Of a stretch of 46,112 nt of DNA, positions 14,226-22,657 are shown in pieces (the first letter of the stretch is position 1; the number at the start of each line of letters is the position of its first letter). Source of the DNA: Clostridia bacterium. Lineage in GTDB: Bacteria > Bacillota > Clostridia > Oscillospirales > Acutalibacteraceae. Both the position numbers and the translations under genes were made by a program. Location of the stretch: contig JAFYSP010000001.1 in assembly GCA_017559305.1 (NCBI GenBank), positions 1-46,112 of the forward strand, in the 5' to 3' direction. Under the pieces are notes generated by a model, which was not told the DNA's origin, did no database searches, and was given only the letters and a program-made list of their open reading frames with translations.

Positions 14226-14771
14226 ATGTACGAAATTGCGGCGCAGGGTGTCGGCATTATTGCGATGGCATTCAATATTTTATCATACGTTCAAAAAACA
14301 AGAAAAAGTGTTATAACCTTTCAGCTTATTGGCGCTTCCCTCTTTTCTATAAACTTTTTTATGCTTGGCGCTATGGTTGGGGGAATATTAAACGCTGTGG
14401 CCGCAATAAGAGCAATAGTTTATCTCAACAAGAAAAGATTTCACGCTGACAGTCCTGTTTGGCTTATGGCTTTTATTGCACTTTACGTTTCTTCATACAT
14501 ACTGAATTTTACCCTTTTCGGCAAGGATTTCACGATTGCCAACGCTTTGATTGAGGTGCTTCCCGTTATTGGAATGGTTGCAACCAACCTCGGTTATCTT
14601 AAAAACGATGCCAAGACGGTACGCCGATTCGGTCTTATCAGTTCTCCTTCCTGGCTTATATACAACATATTCAATATAGCAATCGGCGCTATTATATGCG
14701 AGGTTTTGAGTCTTTGCTCGATATTCGTCGGAATATGGAAATACGATCTTAAAAACAAAAACGAGGATTAA
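14226..14771 (+). CDS. YgjV-family inner membrane protein
   Basis: A small polytopic membrane protein (181 aa from MYEIAAQG) with about five or six hydrophobic segments. It resembles the YgjV family, which has no assigned function. The family core begins at about residue 3, so I prefer the ATG at 14226; an in-frame ATG at 14208 is possible and neither has a strong ribosome site. The stop is 2 bp before shikimate kinase, so the two are one operon, though a functional link is not evident. Confidence 0.75.
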   Translation: MYEIAAQGVGIIAMAFNILSYVQKTRKSVITFQLIGASLFSINFFMLGAMVGGILNAVAAIRAIVYLNKKRFHADSPVWLMAFIALYVSSYILNFTLFGKDFTIANALIEVLPVIGMVATNLGYLKNDAKTVRRFGLISSPSWLIYNIFNIAIGAIICEVLSLCSIFVGIWKYDLKNKNED

Positions 14772-14773
14772 CT

Positions 14774-15277
14774 ATGAACGTTATTTTAATTGGTATGCCG
14801 GGTTGCGGCAAGAGTACGGTCGGAGTGCTTCTTGCAAAGGCGTTACAACTTGATTTTATCGACTGCGACCTTGTAATTCAAAAGACCGCTAAAATGGGTC
14901 TTCAGGAAATTATTAACACAAAGGGTATTGAGGAATTTCTGAAAATTGAAGAAAAGGTGCTTTGCGACAGCAATTTTGCCGATACGGTAGTCGCAACGGG
15001 CGGTAGCGCTGTTTATTACCCTGCCGCTATGGAGCATCTGAAAAAGGGTGCCGTCACGGTTTATATTTCCCTACCCTATGAAGAAATTCAAAAACGGCTT
15101 TCTAACATAAAAACCCGCGGTGTTGCTATGCAAAACGGTCAAACACTAAAAGGCATTTACGACGAGCGCCGTCCTTTGTATGAAAAATATGCCGACATAA
15201 CTATTGAATCGCTCGGTCAAGGCGTTGAGCAGACGGTTGAACAGGTAGCAAAGGCGATAAAAGAATATTTAAAATAG
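14774..15277 (+). CDS. aroK: Shikimate kinase
   Basis: Phosphorylates shikimate at the 3-OH in the chorismate pathway. The 167-aa protein has the P-loop GMPGCGKST at residues 7-15, the shikimate-binding Asp in FIDCD, GGS in VATGGSAVY, and the lid and adenine region with RRPLYEKYAD. Length is typical. Separated by 2 bp from the membrane protein gene upstream; the rest of the aromatic pathway is not in the window. Confidence 0.92.
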   Translation: MNVILIGMPGCGKSTVGVLLAKALQLDFIDCDLVIQKTAKMGLQEIINTKGIEEFLKIEEKVLCDSNFADTVVATGGSAVYYPAAMEHLKKGAVTVYISLPYEEIQKRLSNIKTRGVAMQNGQTLKGIYDERRPLYEKYADITIESLGQGVEQTVEQVAKAIKEYLK

Positions 15278-15280
15278 CAA

Positions 15281-15309
15281 AAGCGGAGTGAAATCACTCC
15301 GCTTTTTTT
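15281..15309. terminator. Bidirectional terminator between aroK and the GH4 gene
   Basis: AAGCGGAGTGA (15281-15291) pairs with TCACTCCGCTT (15294-15304), T-run on both sides. It serves two convergent genes. Confidence 0.9.
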
Positions 15310-15311
15310 CT

Positions 15312-16631
15312 TTAGAATATTGGATAACCTGCTTTTTCGTGTGCTTCGATGAGTTCATCGCAAAGGGATATTATCTCATCTGTAGAAAGTCGGGCTGCTG
15401 TGGAGGGCTCCATAAGAGCAGCTCTATAGAGGGTTTGTCTGTTGCCTGTTGCTGCCGCCTCTATTGTGAGCATCTGAGGATAAATATTACTGCTGTTCAT
15501 TGCGGCAAGCTGAAGAGGAAGTTCACCTGCATAGGTGGGGGTTATTCCGCTTGAATTAACAAGGCAAGGCACCTCAACACAGGCATCTTTAGGCAAATTG
15601 GGTATTACTCCGTTATTGATAACATTTCCGCCAATTACAAAGGGCTTATTGGTTGTTATCGCCTGCATAATATAAGAAGCGTATTCTCCCGTTCTCTTAT
15701 GCTCGACATTGCCGCCCGACATAAGTTCCTCATACTGCTTACTCCAACGAGCTATCTGATTTACACAGCGTCTTGGATATTCATCAAGGGGGATATTGAA
15801 TTTTTCGACAAGGTCAGGTCTGCCGATTTTTAAGTACAATGGGTTGTACTCGGCATTGTGCTCACTACTCTCGGTGCAGTAGTATCCGAATTTATCAATA
15901 TAATCGAAGCGGACCATATCATCATGCTTTTCGGTCGCATTCTTTTGCTTTGCTCTTTTGCGGATTTCGGGATAAAGGTCGTTTCCCTCTTTATCGGTTA
16001 TTGAAAGCAACCATGCCATATGGTTGATGCCTGCAATTTTCTGGATATAGTTACCTTGATATTCATCCATACCGAGTTTTTTAAGCAAATGAGGGACACA
16101 AACCTGAACCGAGTGGCAAAGGCCTACTGTTTTAACCTTGGTGTATCTTTGCATATATCCCGTGATAATAGCCATGGGGTTTGTATAATTAAGGAACCAC
16201 GCATCAGGGCAAACCTCCTCCATATCGGCGGCAAACTCCTTCATAACCTTGACAGTTCTCATTCCGCGCATAATTCCGCCTATTCCGAGCGTATCGCCTA
16301 TTGTTTGTTCGATGCCGTATTTTTTGGGTATTTCAAAATCGATAATAGTGCAAGGGTCATAAAGGCCTACCTGAATGGCATTTACAACAAAGTCTGCACC
16401 TTTAAGGGCTTCCTTGCGGTTTTCTGTTCCTAAGTACTTTTCTATCTTTGCTCTACCCTCATTTATCGATTCATTCATCTTGCAGATGAGCAGATAGGAC
16501 TCCTCAAGTCTTGCTTTATCTATGTCATAAAGTGCTACTTCCATATCGTGAAACTCAGGACAAAGCATAGTATCGCCAATAACATTTTTCGAGAAAACAG
16601 TGCTTCCCGCACCCATAAAAGTCAACTTCAT
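15312..16631 (-). CDS. Glycoside hydrolase family 4 enzyme (alpha-galactosidase/alpha-glucosidase type)
   Basis: A 439-aa NAD- and metal-dependent glycosidase acting by oxidation at C3 and elimination. Seen: Rossmann start FMGAGSTVFSKNV, NYTNPMAI (~150), the metal-site motif GLCHSVQ and GINHMAWLL. The CHS motif fits the MelA / alpha-glucosidase branch rather than the phospho-glycosidase branch. RBS AGGAGGCAAT lies before the ATG. It is transcribed divergently from an AraC regulator 115 bp away, which probably senses the sugar. There is no PTS or ABC transporter beside it. Exact substrate uncertain. Confidence 0.9.
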   Translation of the reverse strand: MKLTFMGAGSTVFSKNVIGDTMLCPEFHDMEVALYDIDKARLEESYLLICKMNESINEGRAKIEKYLGTENRKEALKGADFVVNAIQVGLYDPCTIIDFEIPKKYGIEQTIGDTLGIGGIMRGMRTVKVMKEFAADMEEVCPDAWFLNYTNPMAIITGYMQRYTKVKTVGLCHSVQVCVPHLLKKLGMDEYQGNYIQKIAGINHMAWLLSITDKEGNDLYPEIRKRAKQKNATEKHDDMVRFDYIDKFGYYCTESSEHNAEYNPLYLKIGRPDLVEKFNIPLDEYPRRCVNQIARWSKQYEELMSGGNVEHKRTGEYASYIMQAITTNKPFVIGGNVINNGVIPNLPKDACVEVPCLVNSSGITPTYAGELPLQLAAMNSSNIYPQMLTIEAAATGNRQTLYRAALMEPSTAARLSTDEIISLCDELIEAHEKAGYPIF

Positions 16632-16746
16632 ATCGATTGCCTCCTCATCTTTTTCTTAATTATACAACCAAGTATAAAAGTTTTCTATTGCAATTTGTAA
16701 TTAAAATATGTCATAATGTAACTATATTATAAAAGAAGGTGTTCAA

Positions 16747-17499
16747 ATGACCGAAATTTTACTTGTAAACCGAAAGTTTTTGGACCTCAATCCTCTTATT
16801 ACAGGTTTTGAGGAGTGTAAGCCAAGTCATGCTTGGGCAGGAGTGCGAAATTACACGCTGATACACTACGTCGTTTCGGGCGAAGGCACTTTTATCAAAA
16901 AGGGCGAACAGTTCAAAGTAACAGCCGGCAAGGCATTTATAATAAATCCCAATGAAATGGTGAAGTACGAGGCATCAAAGGATAACCCTTGGGTTTACCG
17001 TTGGATAGGGTTTGACGGTGGGTTGTCGGGTGATTTTGCAAAATTGCCTCCCGTGATAGAAATACCCGAAGAAGCGCTCGGCGTGTTCGGATATGCCGAA
17101 GATGACGGAATTGCGCCCGAATACAGAATAGCGTCTGATTTATTTAAGCTTTATGCCGCTATATTTGAGCCCAAAAGAAGTTCAAGACATTACGTAAGGC
17201 GCATAAAAGACTACATAAACGCTATGTATATGGAAGAAATAAGGGTCGAAAAGATTGCAGAGCAAATGGGCCTCGACAGAAGATACCTCTCTCGCCTTTT
17301 TAAAGAAAAAGAAGGGCTCGGCATAAGTGAATACATTGCTCGCCAACGAGTAGCAAGAGCAAAAGAATTTTTAAGCGACGGTCACTCGGTCGGAGAAACC
17401 GCTCTTCTTTGCGGATATTCAGACAGTTTTACCTTTTCAAAAATGTTCAAAAAGCAGGTGGGTATCAGTCCTGCAGAATGGAAAAAGGTGCAAAAATAA
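16747..17499 (+). CDS. AraC-family transcriptional regulator
   Basis: A 250-aa protein: N-terminal cupin-like sugar-binding domain (~20-100, with GEGTFIKKGEQFKVTAGKAFIINP) and C-terminal double HTH (~155-250, with VEKIAEQMGLDRRYLSRLFK and TALLCGYSDSFTFSKMFKKQ). It is divergent from the GH4 gene; shared 115-bp control region. It likely activates GH4 in response to an alpha-galactoside or alpha-glucoside; the ligand is inferred only from this context. Confidence 0.88.
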   Translation: MTEILLVNRKFLDLNPLITGFEECKPSHAWAGVRNYTLIHYVVSGEGTFIKKGEQFKVTAGKAFIINPNEMVKYEASKDNPWVYRWIGFDGGLSGDFAKLPPVIEIPEEALGVFGYAEDDGIAPEYRIASDLFKLYAAIFEPKRSSRHYVRRIKDYINAMYMEEIRVEKIAEQMGLDRRYLSRLFKEKEGLGISEYIARQRVARAKEFLSDGHSVGETALLCGYSDSFTFSKMFKKQVGISPAEWKKVQK

Positions 17500-17502
17500 A
17501 AA

Positions 17503-17526
17503 AACCTCTGCCAGAAGGCAGAGGTT
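17503..17526. terminator. Hairpin after the AraC gene
   Basis: AACCTCTGCC (17503-17512) pairs with GGCAGAGGTT (17517-17526), loop AGAA. The U-tract on the plus side is interrupted (CCGTCCGTTTTT), so termination may be weak. Confidence 0.55.
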
Positions 17527-17625
17527 CCGTCCGTTTTTAAAAGTTTTGCAATTATATTTAAATAACCAAGACGGAGGTAGCAAAGATTTACTTTGCAAAT
17601 ATATAATAACACATTTCATCTTTAG

Positions 17626-17648
17626 TTGCAAGTACTTTTTACTTGCAA
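17626..17648 (+). promoter_or_regulatory. Palindrome upstream of the ribbon-helix-helix gene, likely operator
   Basis: TTGCAAGTA-CTTTT-TACTTGCAA, perfect 9-bp arms, 56 bp before the start codon. No T-run follows immediately, so it is more like a protein-binding site than a terminator. Confidence 0.55.
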
Positions 17649-17704
17649 TTTTGATTGTATATTTTATTACCTTTTTATCCTAAAATAATTTAAGAGGTGA
17701 TAAA

Positions 17705-17875
17705 ATGTTCGAAATAAAGAAGCAGCAAAGCTCTAACAAGACCATTCGCATCCCCGATCAACTCATAATCAAGCTCCAAGCCCTTGCAGACAAAAATGAC
17801 ATTTCATTTAATCAGTTAGTCGTTCAATGTTGCGAATACGCGCTTGATAATATGGAAGAAAATCAAAATAAATAA
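17705..17875 (+). CDS. Small ribbon-helix-helix DNA-binding protein
   Basis: A 56-aa protein with GAGGTGATAAA before the ATG. The segment KTIRIPDQLIIKLQALADKN, followed by DISFNQLVVQCCEYAL, is a ribbon-helix-helix (CopG/Arc) pattern: a beta strand with alternating polar residues, then two helices. It stands alone, with no toxin gene, and ends in a terminator 5 bp on. It may autoregulate through the palindrome at 17626-17648, or repress an unlinked locus. Confidence 0.8.
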   Translation: MFEIKKQQSSNKTIRIPDQLIIKLQALADKNDISFNQLVVQCCEYALDNMEENQNK

Positions 17876-17879
17876 AGTG

Positions 17880-17908
17880 CCGTTTTTGTAAAACGGTTCT
17901 TTTTTTAT
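17880..17908 (+). terminator. Terminator of the ribbon-helix-helix gene
   Basis: CCGTTTT-TGT-AAAACGG (17880-17896) followed by TTCTTTTTTT. Confidence 0.85.
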
Positions 17909-17937
17909 TAAATGCTGAAATTTATATAAATTTCCTC

Positions 17938-18003
17938 TTGTAATAATAAACTATAAATGATATAATTGATAAGCGAAATGGGATTTCTCATTTCGCATTT
18001 TTT
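17938..18003 (+). promoter_or_regulatory. Promoter and TSS-proximal hairpin of the DUF1846 gene
   Basis: TTGTAA (17938-17943), 17 bp, TATAAT (17961-17966), predicted start near 17973. The RNA would begin directly with hairpin GCGAAATG/CATTTCGC (17973-17996) followed by T6 (17998-18003). It looks like a minimal attenuator or a 5' stabilising hairpin. Confidence 0.65.
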
Positions 18004-18027
18004 GTTTCTTTTCGGCGAGGTGTGGGT

Positions 18028-19512
18028 ATGTATAAAAAAGGGTTTGATAATGAAAAGTATCTCGATATGCAATCAAAGCATATTTTAGAAAGAATAGGTC
18101 GATTCGGCGATAAACTTTATCTTGAGTTTGGCGGCAAACTCTTTGATGATCACCACGCCGCAAGAGTATTGCCCGGCTTTGAGCCTGACAGTAAAATCCG
18201 CATGCTTTCTCAACTTAAAGATGATGCTGAAATTATCATAACGATAAATGCAAGTGACATTGAGAAAAACAAGGTGCGCGGTGATATCGGTATTACTTAC
18301 GACCTTGACGTTCTCCGTCTTATTGATGCTTTCCGCGGATTCGGACTTTACGTTGGCAGCGTCGTTATCACGAGATACCAACCGCAACCCACTGTTGACG
18401 CTTTTCAGACGAAATTAGAGCGTCTTGGCATTCCCGTTTATCATCATTACAATATTGAAGGTTATCCCTCTAACATAGCAAAGATCGTTTCTGACGACGG
18501 TTTCGGCAAAAACGATTACATCAAAACCGAAAGACCTTTGGTAATAGTTACTGCACCAGGTCCCGGAAGCGGCAAGATGGCAACCTGTCTTTCACAGATG
18601 TACCACGAGCACAAAAGAGGCATCAAGGCGGGTTACGCAAAGTTTGAAACCTTCCCGATCTGGAACATTCCCTTAAAACACCCTGTAAACCTTGCTTACG
18701 AGGCGGCTACCGCAGATTTAAGCGACGTTAATATGATCGACCCCTTCCATCTGGAAGCATACGGTGTGACAACCGTTAACTACAACCGTGACGTTGAGGT
18801 TTTCCCTGTTGTTAAGGCAACGCTTGAAAGAATTTTGGGCGAATGTCCCTACAAGTCACCTACCGATATGGGCGTTAATATGGCAGGTAACTGCATTTTC
18901 GACGATACGGCAGTAAGGCAAGCCGCAAATAATGAAATTATAAGAAGATATTATCAGGCAAGATGCCGCAAACACACCGGCTCTGACAATGATTCTGAAA
19001 TTCTTTCAATCGAACTTATTATGAATCAGGCAGGTCTTACCTGCTGTGACAGACCCGTAATCAAAGCGGCTCTTGAAAAAGCGGAAGAAACAGGTTCTCC
19101 TGCCGCCGCTTTGGAATTGCCAAATGGTGAGATAGTAACCGGCAAAACCTCAAATCTTTTGGGTGCAAGTGCGGCGTTACTTCTGAATGCCGTTAAGAAA
19201 CTTGCAGGAATTCCCGATGAAATGGAAATCATTTCGCCAACCGTTATTGAACCGGTGCAAGACCTTAAGGTCCGTCACCTTGGCAACCACAACCCAAGAC
19301 TTCATACCGATGAGGTTTTAGTTGCTCTTTCGATTTGCGCGGCAACCAATCCTACCGCCGCCCTTGCTATGAAGCAACTCGAGTTGCTTAAAAATTGCGA
19401 GGCGCATTCCTCTGTAATTCTCAATCAGGTTGACAGTTCGGTATTCAGAAAACTCGGCGTCAATCTCACTTGTGAGCCACACTATCAGACCAAAAAACTT
19501 TTTCATAGTTAA
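18028..19512 (+). CDS. DUF1846 family protein
   Basis: A 494-aa protein of a family common in Firmicutes and some anaerobes. The start is ATG 18028 (GAGGTG six bases upstream) rather than the in-frame GTG at 18022. Visible: a P-loop-like GPGSGK in [16 protein letters not shown] (~175-190), suggesting nucleotide binding, and many conserved His/Asp/Arg residues in the middle. Structures of relatives exist, but a reaction has not been settled to my knowledge. Monocistronic, with its own promoter and a strong terminator. Confidence 0.85.
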   Translation: MYKKGFDNEKYLDMQSKHILERIGRFGDKLYLEFGGKLFDDHHAARVLPGFEPDSKIRMLSQLKDDAEIIITINASDIEKNKVRGDIGITYDLDVLRLIDAFRGFGLYVGSVVITRYQPQPTVDAFQTKLERLGIPVYHHYNIEGYPSNIAKIVSDDGFGKNDYIKTERPLVIVTAPGPGSGKMATCLSQMYHEHKRGIKAGYAKFETFPIWNIPLKHPVNLAYEAATADLSDVNMIDPFHLEAYGVTTVNYNRDVEVFPVVKATLERILGECPYKSPTDMGVNMAGNCIFDDTAVRQAANNEIIRRYYQARCRKHTGSDNDSEILSIELIMNQAGLTCCDRPVIKAALEKAEETGSPAAALELPNGEIVTGKTSNLLGASAALLLNAVKKLAGIPDEMEIISPTVIEPVQDLKVRHLGNHNPRLHTDEVLVALSICAATNPTAALAMKQLELLKNCEAHSSVILNQVDSSVFRKLGVNLTCEPHYQTKKLFHS

Positions 19513-19515
19513 AAC

Positions 19516-19548
19516 AAAACCGCAGTGCTTTTGGCACTGCGGTTTTTA
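19516..19548 (+). terminator. Terminator of the DUF1846 gene
   Basis: AAAACCGCAGTGC (19516-19528) pairs with GCACTGCGGTTTT (19534-19546). Confidence 0.9.
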
Positions 19549-19595
19549 TTTTGCAATACTGTGCATATTAAGAATTAAGAAAGGAGTTAAAATAA

Positions 19596-19634
19596 ATGTT
19601 TAAGAAAGGAAATCAAAAAGAAAGAAGAAATTAA
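19596..19634 (+). CDS. Possible 12-residue peptide, antisense to the end of the SOS gene
   Basis: ATG with GAAAGGAG nine to ten bases upstream, encoding the basic peptide MFKKGNQKERRN. Its stop overlaps the stop codon of the minus-strand membrane protein gene. No promoter is clear. It could be real, a leader, or chance. Confidence 0.25.
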   Translation: MFKKGNQKERRN

Positions 19635-19843
19635 GCACAGTATTTATTAGCAGAGTTTACTACTGCAGGACGGGAAACATAATGGCAACGGACTGCCGCT
19701 CTGTTTCTTCTTGCCTTGCGGATTTTTCTCTTTATAAATAAGAAAACCTTATTCTCAAAATTTGCGAGTTTTTCCTCGTTTACAAAGCCGATTACAAGTA
19801 TAGAAGCTATTAAAATCTCGATAACTGTTAATGCAAATCCCAT
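19631..19843 (-). CDS. Small single-pass membrane protein under a LexA-box promoter
   Basis: A 70-aa protein with a strong RBS (GGGAGGT, 5 bp). Residues ~3-21 (FALTVIEILIASILVIGFV) form one membrane helix, then a charged stretch and a very basic segment (IKRKIRKARRNRA), so the tail should be cytoplasmic or membrane-associated. I recognise no family. The promoter has a perfect Gram-positive SOS box. Known LexA-controlled small membrane proteins stop division (YneA, SidA) or depolarise the membrane (TisB); this protein shares the plan but not visible sequence. Function is inferred from regulation and topology. Confidence 0.75.
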   Translation of the reverse strand: MGFALTVIEILIASILVIGFVNEEKLANFENKVFLFIKRKIRKARRNRAAVRCHYVSRPAVVNSANKYCA

Positions 19844-19855
19844 TTTTGTACCTCC

Positions 19856-19906
19856 CGAACATTTGTTCGTTTTCTATATAATACCCTAAAAAGCGGCATT
19901 TGTCAA
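19856..19906 (-). promoter_or_regulatory. Promoter with perfect LexA box
   Basis: Minus-strand TTGACA (19901-19906), 17 bp, TATTAT (19878-19883). Just downstream is CGAACAAATGTTCG (19856-19869), a perfect match to CGAACRNRYGTTYG, at about +2 to +15 and directly before the ribosome site. Bound LexA would block initiation or clearance. Confidence 0.85.
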
Positions 19907-20009
19907 CCCTTTTTTTGCAAATTTATTATATATTTTTATGTGGGACAATGATGGTACAGTTGCGAGATAATTTAAAATAAAAAAAGAGCATCCTCCGACA
20001 CTCTTTTTA

Positions 20010-20933
20010 TTACATTCCGAATATTCCCGTAGCGGATAACAAATCAAGCAACATACCGAACACAAAACCGCAGGCTACGAGTATTGCTGTAACTGTTAAG
20101 TTTTGTTTGAGGTTTTTATTTATTCTAAAAAGAACCAAAAGTCCTATTCCCGCGCTTGAAAACAGTCCTGCCGTCATAACCCCTACAGAGATAAGTCCCT
20201 CAACGCATAAAGTAGAAAGTACCACCGATGCGGCGCAATTTGGAACAAGTCCGACAATAGCCGCTATAAAGTGGCTCAAGACAGGTACACTGCTGACAGC
20301 AAGTGCCAAGGTTTCTTCACCTATAAAGAAAACGAGGGCGTTTATTATAAAGGTTACTATCAATATAAACAACGTGATTGTAATTGTATGGTGCAAAGCC
20401 GAATGAAAAAGTCCCTTTTCGCAGTGGCAGTTATCTTCCTCGCAAATAGCGTCGATATTTATTTCTTCTTTTCCTCTGCCAAGTTTTCTGAGTATCAGGT
20501 CGACTATAAATCCGACCGCCATTCCGACTACCGCTTTATACAAAAGAATAATCAAAAGTGTTGTGACGGGTACCGACTCGGAAATTAAAATCGGGAGCAT
20601 CTCATCAGATGTGGAAAGAAATACCGCTATGAGTGTGCCGATGCTGATAACTCTGCCCGCAAAGAAGTTTGATGCCGCTGCAGAAAATCCGCACTGTGGA
20701 ACAGCGCCGATAATACCTCCCACGGCAGGACCGAATTTACCTGCTTTTTTAATAAAGTGCTCGGTCTTTTCCTCTGCCTTATGCTCGATAAATTCCATTA
20801 TTAGATACGTGATAAATAAAAACGGAACGAGTTTTAAGGTATCTAAAATTCCATGCAAAAAGATTTCTTCGAAAGCCCTTACAACAACATCGTCATGACT
20901 TGAATGTGCAAGAAAACTTTGTAATTGTACCAT
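20010..20933 (-). CDS. Putative 10-TM heavy-metal exporter (ArsP_2 family)
   Basis: A 307-aa polytopic membrane protein. Two similar halves each carry a conserved Cys-containing motif, AVPQCGFSAAASNFFAGR and VPNCAASVVLSTL, typical of the ArsP_2 family annotated as putative manganese or arsenic efflux proteins. A cysteine-rich loop (CEEDNCHC) lies between the halves. I start at ATG 20933 (GGGGTG upstream). It has its own consensus promoter (20975-21003). Substrate uncertain: metal or organometal efflux is the family assumption. Confidence 0.8.
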   Translation of the reverse strand: MVQLQSFLAHSSHDDVVVRAFEEIFLHGILDTLKLVPFLFITYLIMEFIEHKAEEKTEHFIKKAGKFGPAVGGIIGAVPQCGFSAAASNFFAGRVISIGTLIAVFLSTSDEMLPILISESVPVTTLLIILLYKAVVGMAVGFIVDLILRKLGRGKEEINIDAICEEDNCHCEKGLFHSALHHTITITLFILIVTFIINALVFFIGEETLALAVSSVPVLSHFIAAIVGLVPNCAASVVLSTLCVEGLISVGVMTAGLFSSAGIGLLVLFRINKNLKQNLTVTAILVACGFVFGMLLDLLSATGIFGM

Positions 20934-20974
20934 TTTATTTATCACCCCTTTATCTGAATATCTTTTATGATTTC

Positions 20975-21003
20975 AGTATAATATCTGCCAAAAAATTTGT
21001 CAA
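20975..21003 (-). promoter_or_regulatory. Promoter of the ArsP_2-like gene
   Basis: Minus-strand TTGACA (20998-21003), 17 bp, TATACT (20975-20980). No metal-regulator palindrome is evident. Confidence 0.8.
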
Positions 21004-21165
21004 CCGATTTTGGACGACATAAATCTTGTAATCACAATAAAATTATGGTAATATAGTTTGGTAAATATTTATAATAAGTTAAATATTTATTCACAACATA
21101 CGAAATATTTTAGGTTATACTAACATCACAAAGTAAACTGTCAAATTTTCTACAAGGAGAATTTT

Positions 21166-22599
21166 ATGGATAACAATGAAAAAATGAACGAGGGATTCGA
21201 CGAGATAATTCCTGCACAAGACGAAAGGCAGGATGAACCCATCGAAAATATCATTTCCCAAAACGATAACAACGAAACTGCCGAGCAGAAGGCACCTGTT
21301 GAACAAACTGATGCTAAAGAGCCCGAAAGTTTTTCACCTTCAAACAGCGGTTACGGATATTTGCCGACAGGAAATTATAACAATTCATCCAACTGGCAAC
21401 CCGAAACTGTGTATATCAGAAAGCCGCCCAAAAAAGAGCGTGTGAAAAAAGAGACGAAAAAATCAGGAATCAGGTTTATCGGTCTTGTTGCTATAATTCT
21501 TGTCACTGCCCTTATCGGCGCTGCAAGTGGTATCGGTGCTTTTTACACTATGGGATTTATAAAACCTCAAAGTGATAACGTTGACGTTTCGTCCCAAAAC
21601 ACCCCTTCACAAAACACCATTATCGTCGGTGAACAGACGGTTAGCAACGTGGTTGAAGCGGTATATCAGAAATCCTCTCCCTCTGTTGTAGGCATTCGCA
21701 CAACTATCGGTGTTAAGAATTTCTTTTTTGGCGAATCTGAAAGTTCGGGCGAAGGCACGGGAATTATCTACTCTCAAGACGGATACATTATCACTTGTTT
21801 CCACGTGATTGACGATATTTACAGTTCGGGTGTAACCTCCTCCAAGATTGAAGTTTTCTTGCCGCAAGATTCTCAAAACAGCATCGAGGCAACGGTTGTA
21901 GGTTACAACAAGGCAACCGATATTGCGCTTATCAAAATCGACAAAAAAGGTCTTGACGCCGCTGAATTCGGCACAAGCAAAAACCTCAAGGTCGGACAAT
22001 TTGCAGTTGCAATCGGTAACCCGGGCGGACTTCAGTTTATGAGCAGCGTTTCTTACGGTGTTATCAGCGGACTTAACCGCTCTGTAAGTATTGAAGGTCT
22101 TGGTGAAATGTCACTCGTTCAAACCGACGCCGCTATAAACCCCGGTAATTCGGGCGGCGCTCTCGTTGATACCGACGGTAAGGTAATCGCTATGAACTCC
22201 GCAAAGTTTGCAGGTGACGGATTTGAGGGTATGGGATTTGCAATTCCCATTGACACGGTACTTGACATTATCGAGGACATTTTCGAAAACAAGGACAATC
22301 CTCAACCCTATCTTGGAATTGAGTATTACACCAACGTTACAAGTGAATGGTTGGAAGAAAACAACCTTCCTAAAGGTATTATTATTAAAAGCGTAGTTTC
22401 GGGAAGTCCCGCTGAATATGCAGGACTCCGTTCGGGCGACATCATAGTTGAATTCGGAGATGCGAAAATCGAAAGCACCGAAGATTTCACTGCAGAACTC
22501 GCAAAATATAAACCCGGTGACAAGGTAACTTTGAGCATTTACCGTTCAGGTAAATACTACACGGGCAACGTCACAATCGGATCGAACAACGCCGCTTAA
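21166..22599 (+). CDS. htrA: HtrA/DegP-type membrane serine protease
   Basis: Cell-surface quality-control protease, 477 aa. An acidic, low-complexity cytoplasmic tail (~1-100) leads to one membrane helix (~102-130). The trypsin-like domain (~160-345) has the triad His213 (TCFHVID), Asp252 (TDIALI) and Ser329 (NPGNSGG). A single PDZ domain follows (~375-470). This is the usual Firmicute HtrA layout. RBS AAGGAGA precedes the ATG. Promoter TTGTAA-17-TAATAT is possible near 21030. Monocistronic, convergent with upp. Confidence 0.93.
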   Translation: MDNNEKMNEGFDEIIPAQDERQDEPIENIISQNDNNETAEQKAPVEQTDAKEPESFSPSNSGYGYLPTGNYNNSSNWQPETVYIRKPPKKERVKKETKKSGIRFIGLVAIILVTALIGAASGIGAFYTMGFIKPQSDNVDVSSQNTPSQNTIIVGEQTVSNVVEAVYQKSSPSVVGIRTTIGVKNFFFGESESSGEGTGIIYSQDGYIITCFHVIDDIYSSGVTSSKIEVFLPQDSQNSIEATVVGYNKATDIALIKIDKKGLDAAEFGTSKNLKVGQFAVAIGNPGGLQFMSSVSYGVISGLNRSVSIEGLGEMSLVQTDAAINPGNSGGALVDTDGKVIAMNSAKFAGDGFEGMGFAIPIDTVLDIIEDIFENKDNPQPYLGIEYYTNVTSEWLEENNLPKGIIIKSVVSGSPAEYAGLRSGDIIVEFGDAKIESTEDFTAELAKYKPGDKVTLSIYRSGKYYTGNVTIGSNNAA

Positions 22600-22611
22600 A
22601 TAGCAGGCGAC

Positions 22612-22645
22612 AAAAAAGACCTCCTCAATTGAGAAGGTCTTTTTT
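22612..22645. terminator. Bidirectional terminator between htrA and upp
   Basis: AAAAAAGACCT...AGGTCTTTTTT around an AATT loop, with one mismatch in the stem. Confidence 0.85.
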
Positions 22646-22657
22646 AATTTGCATTTA

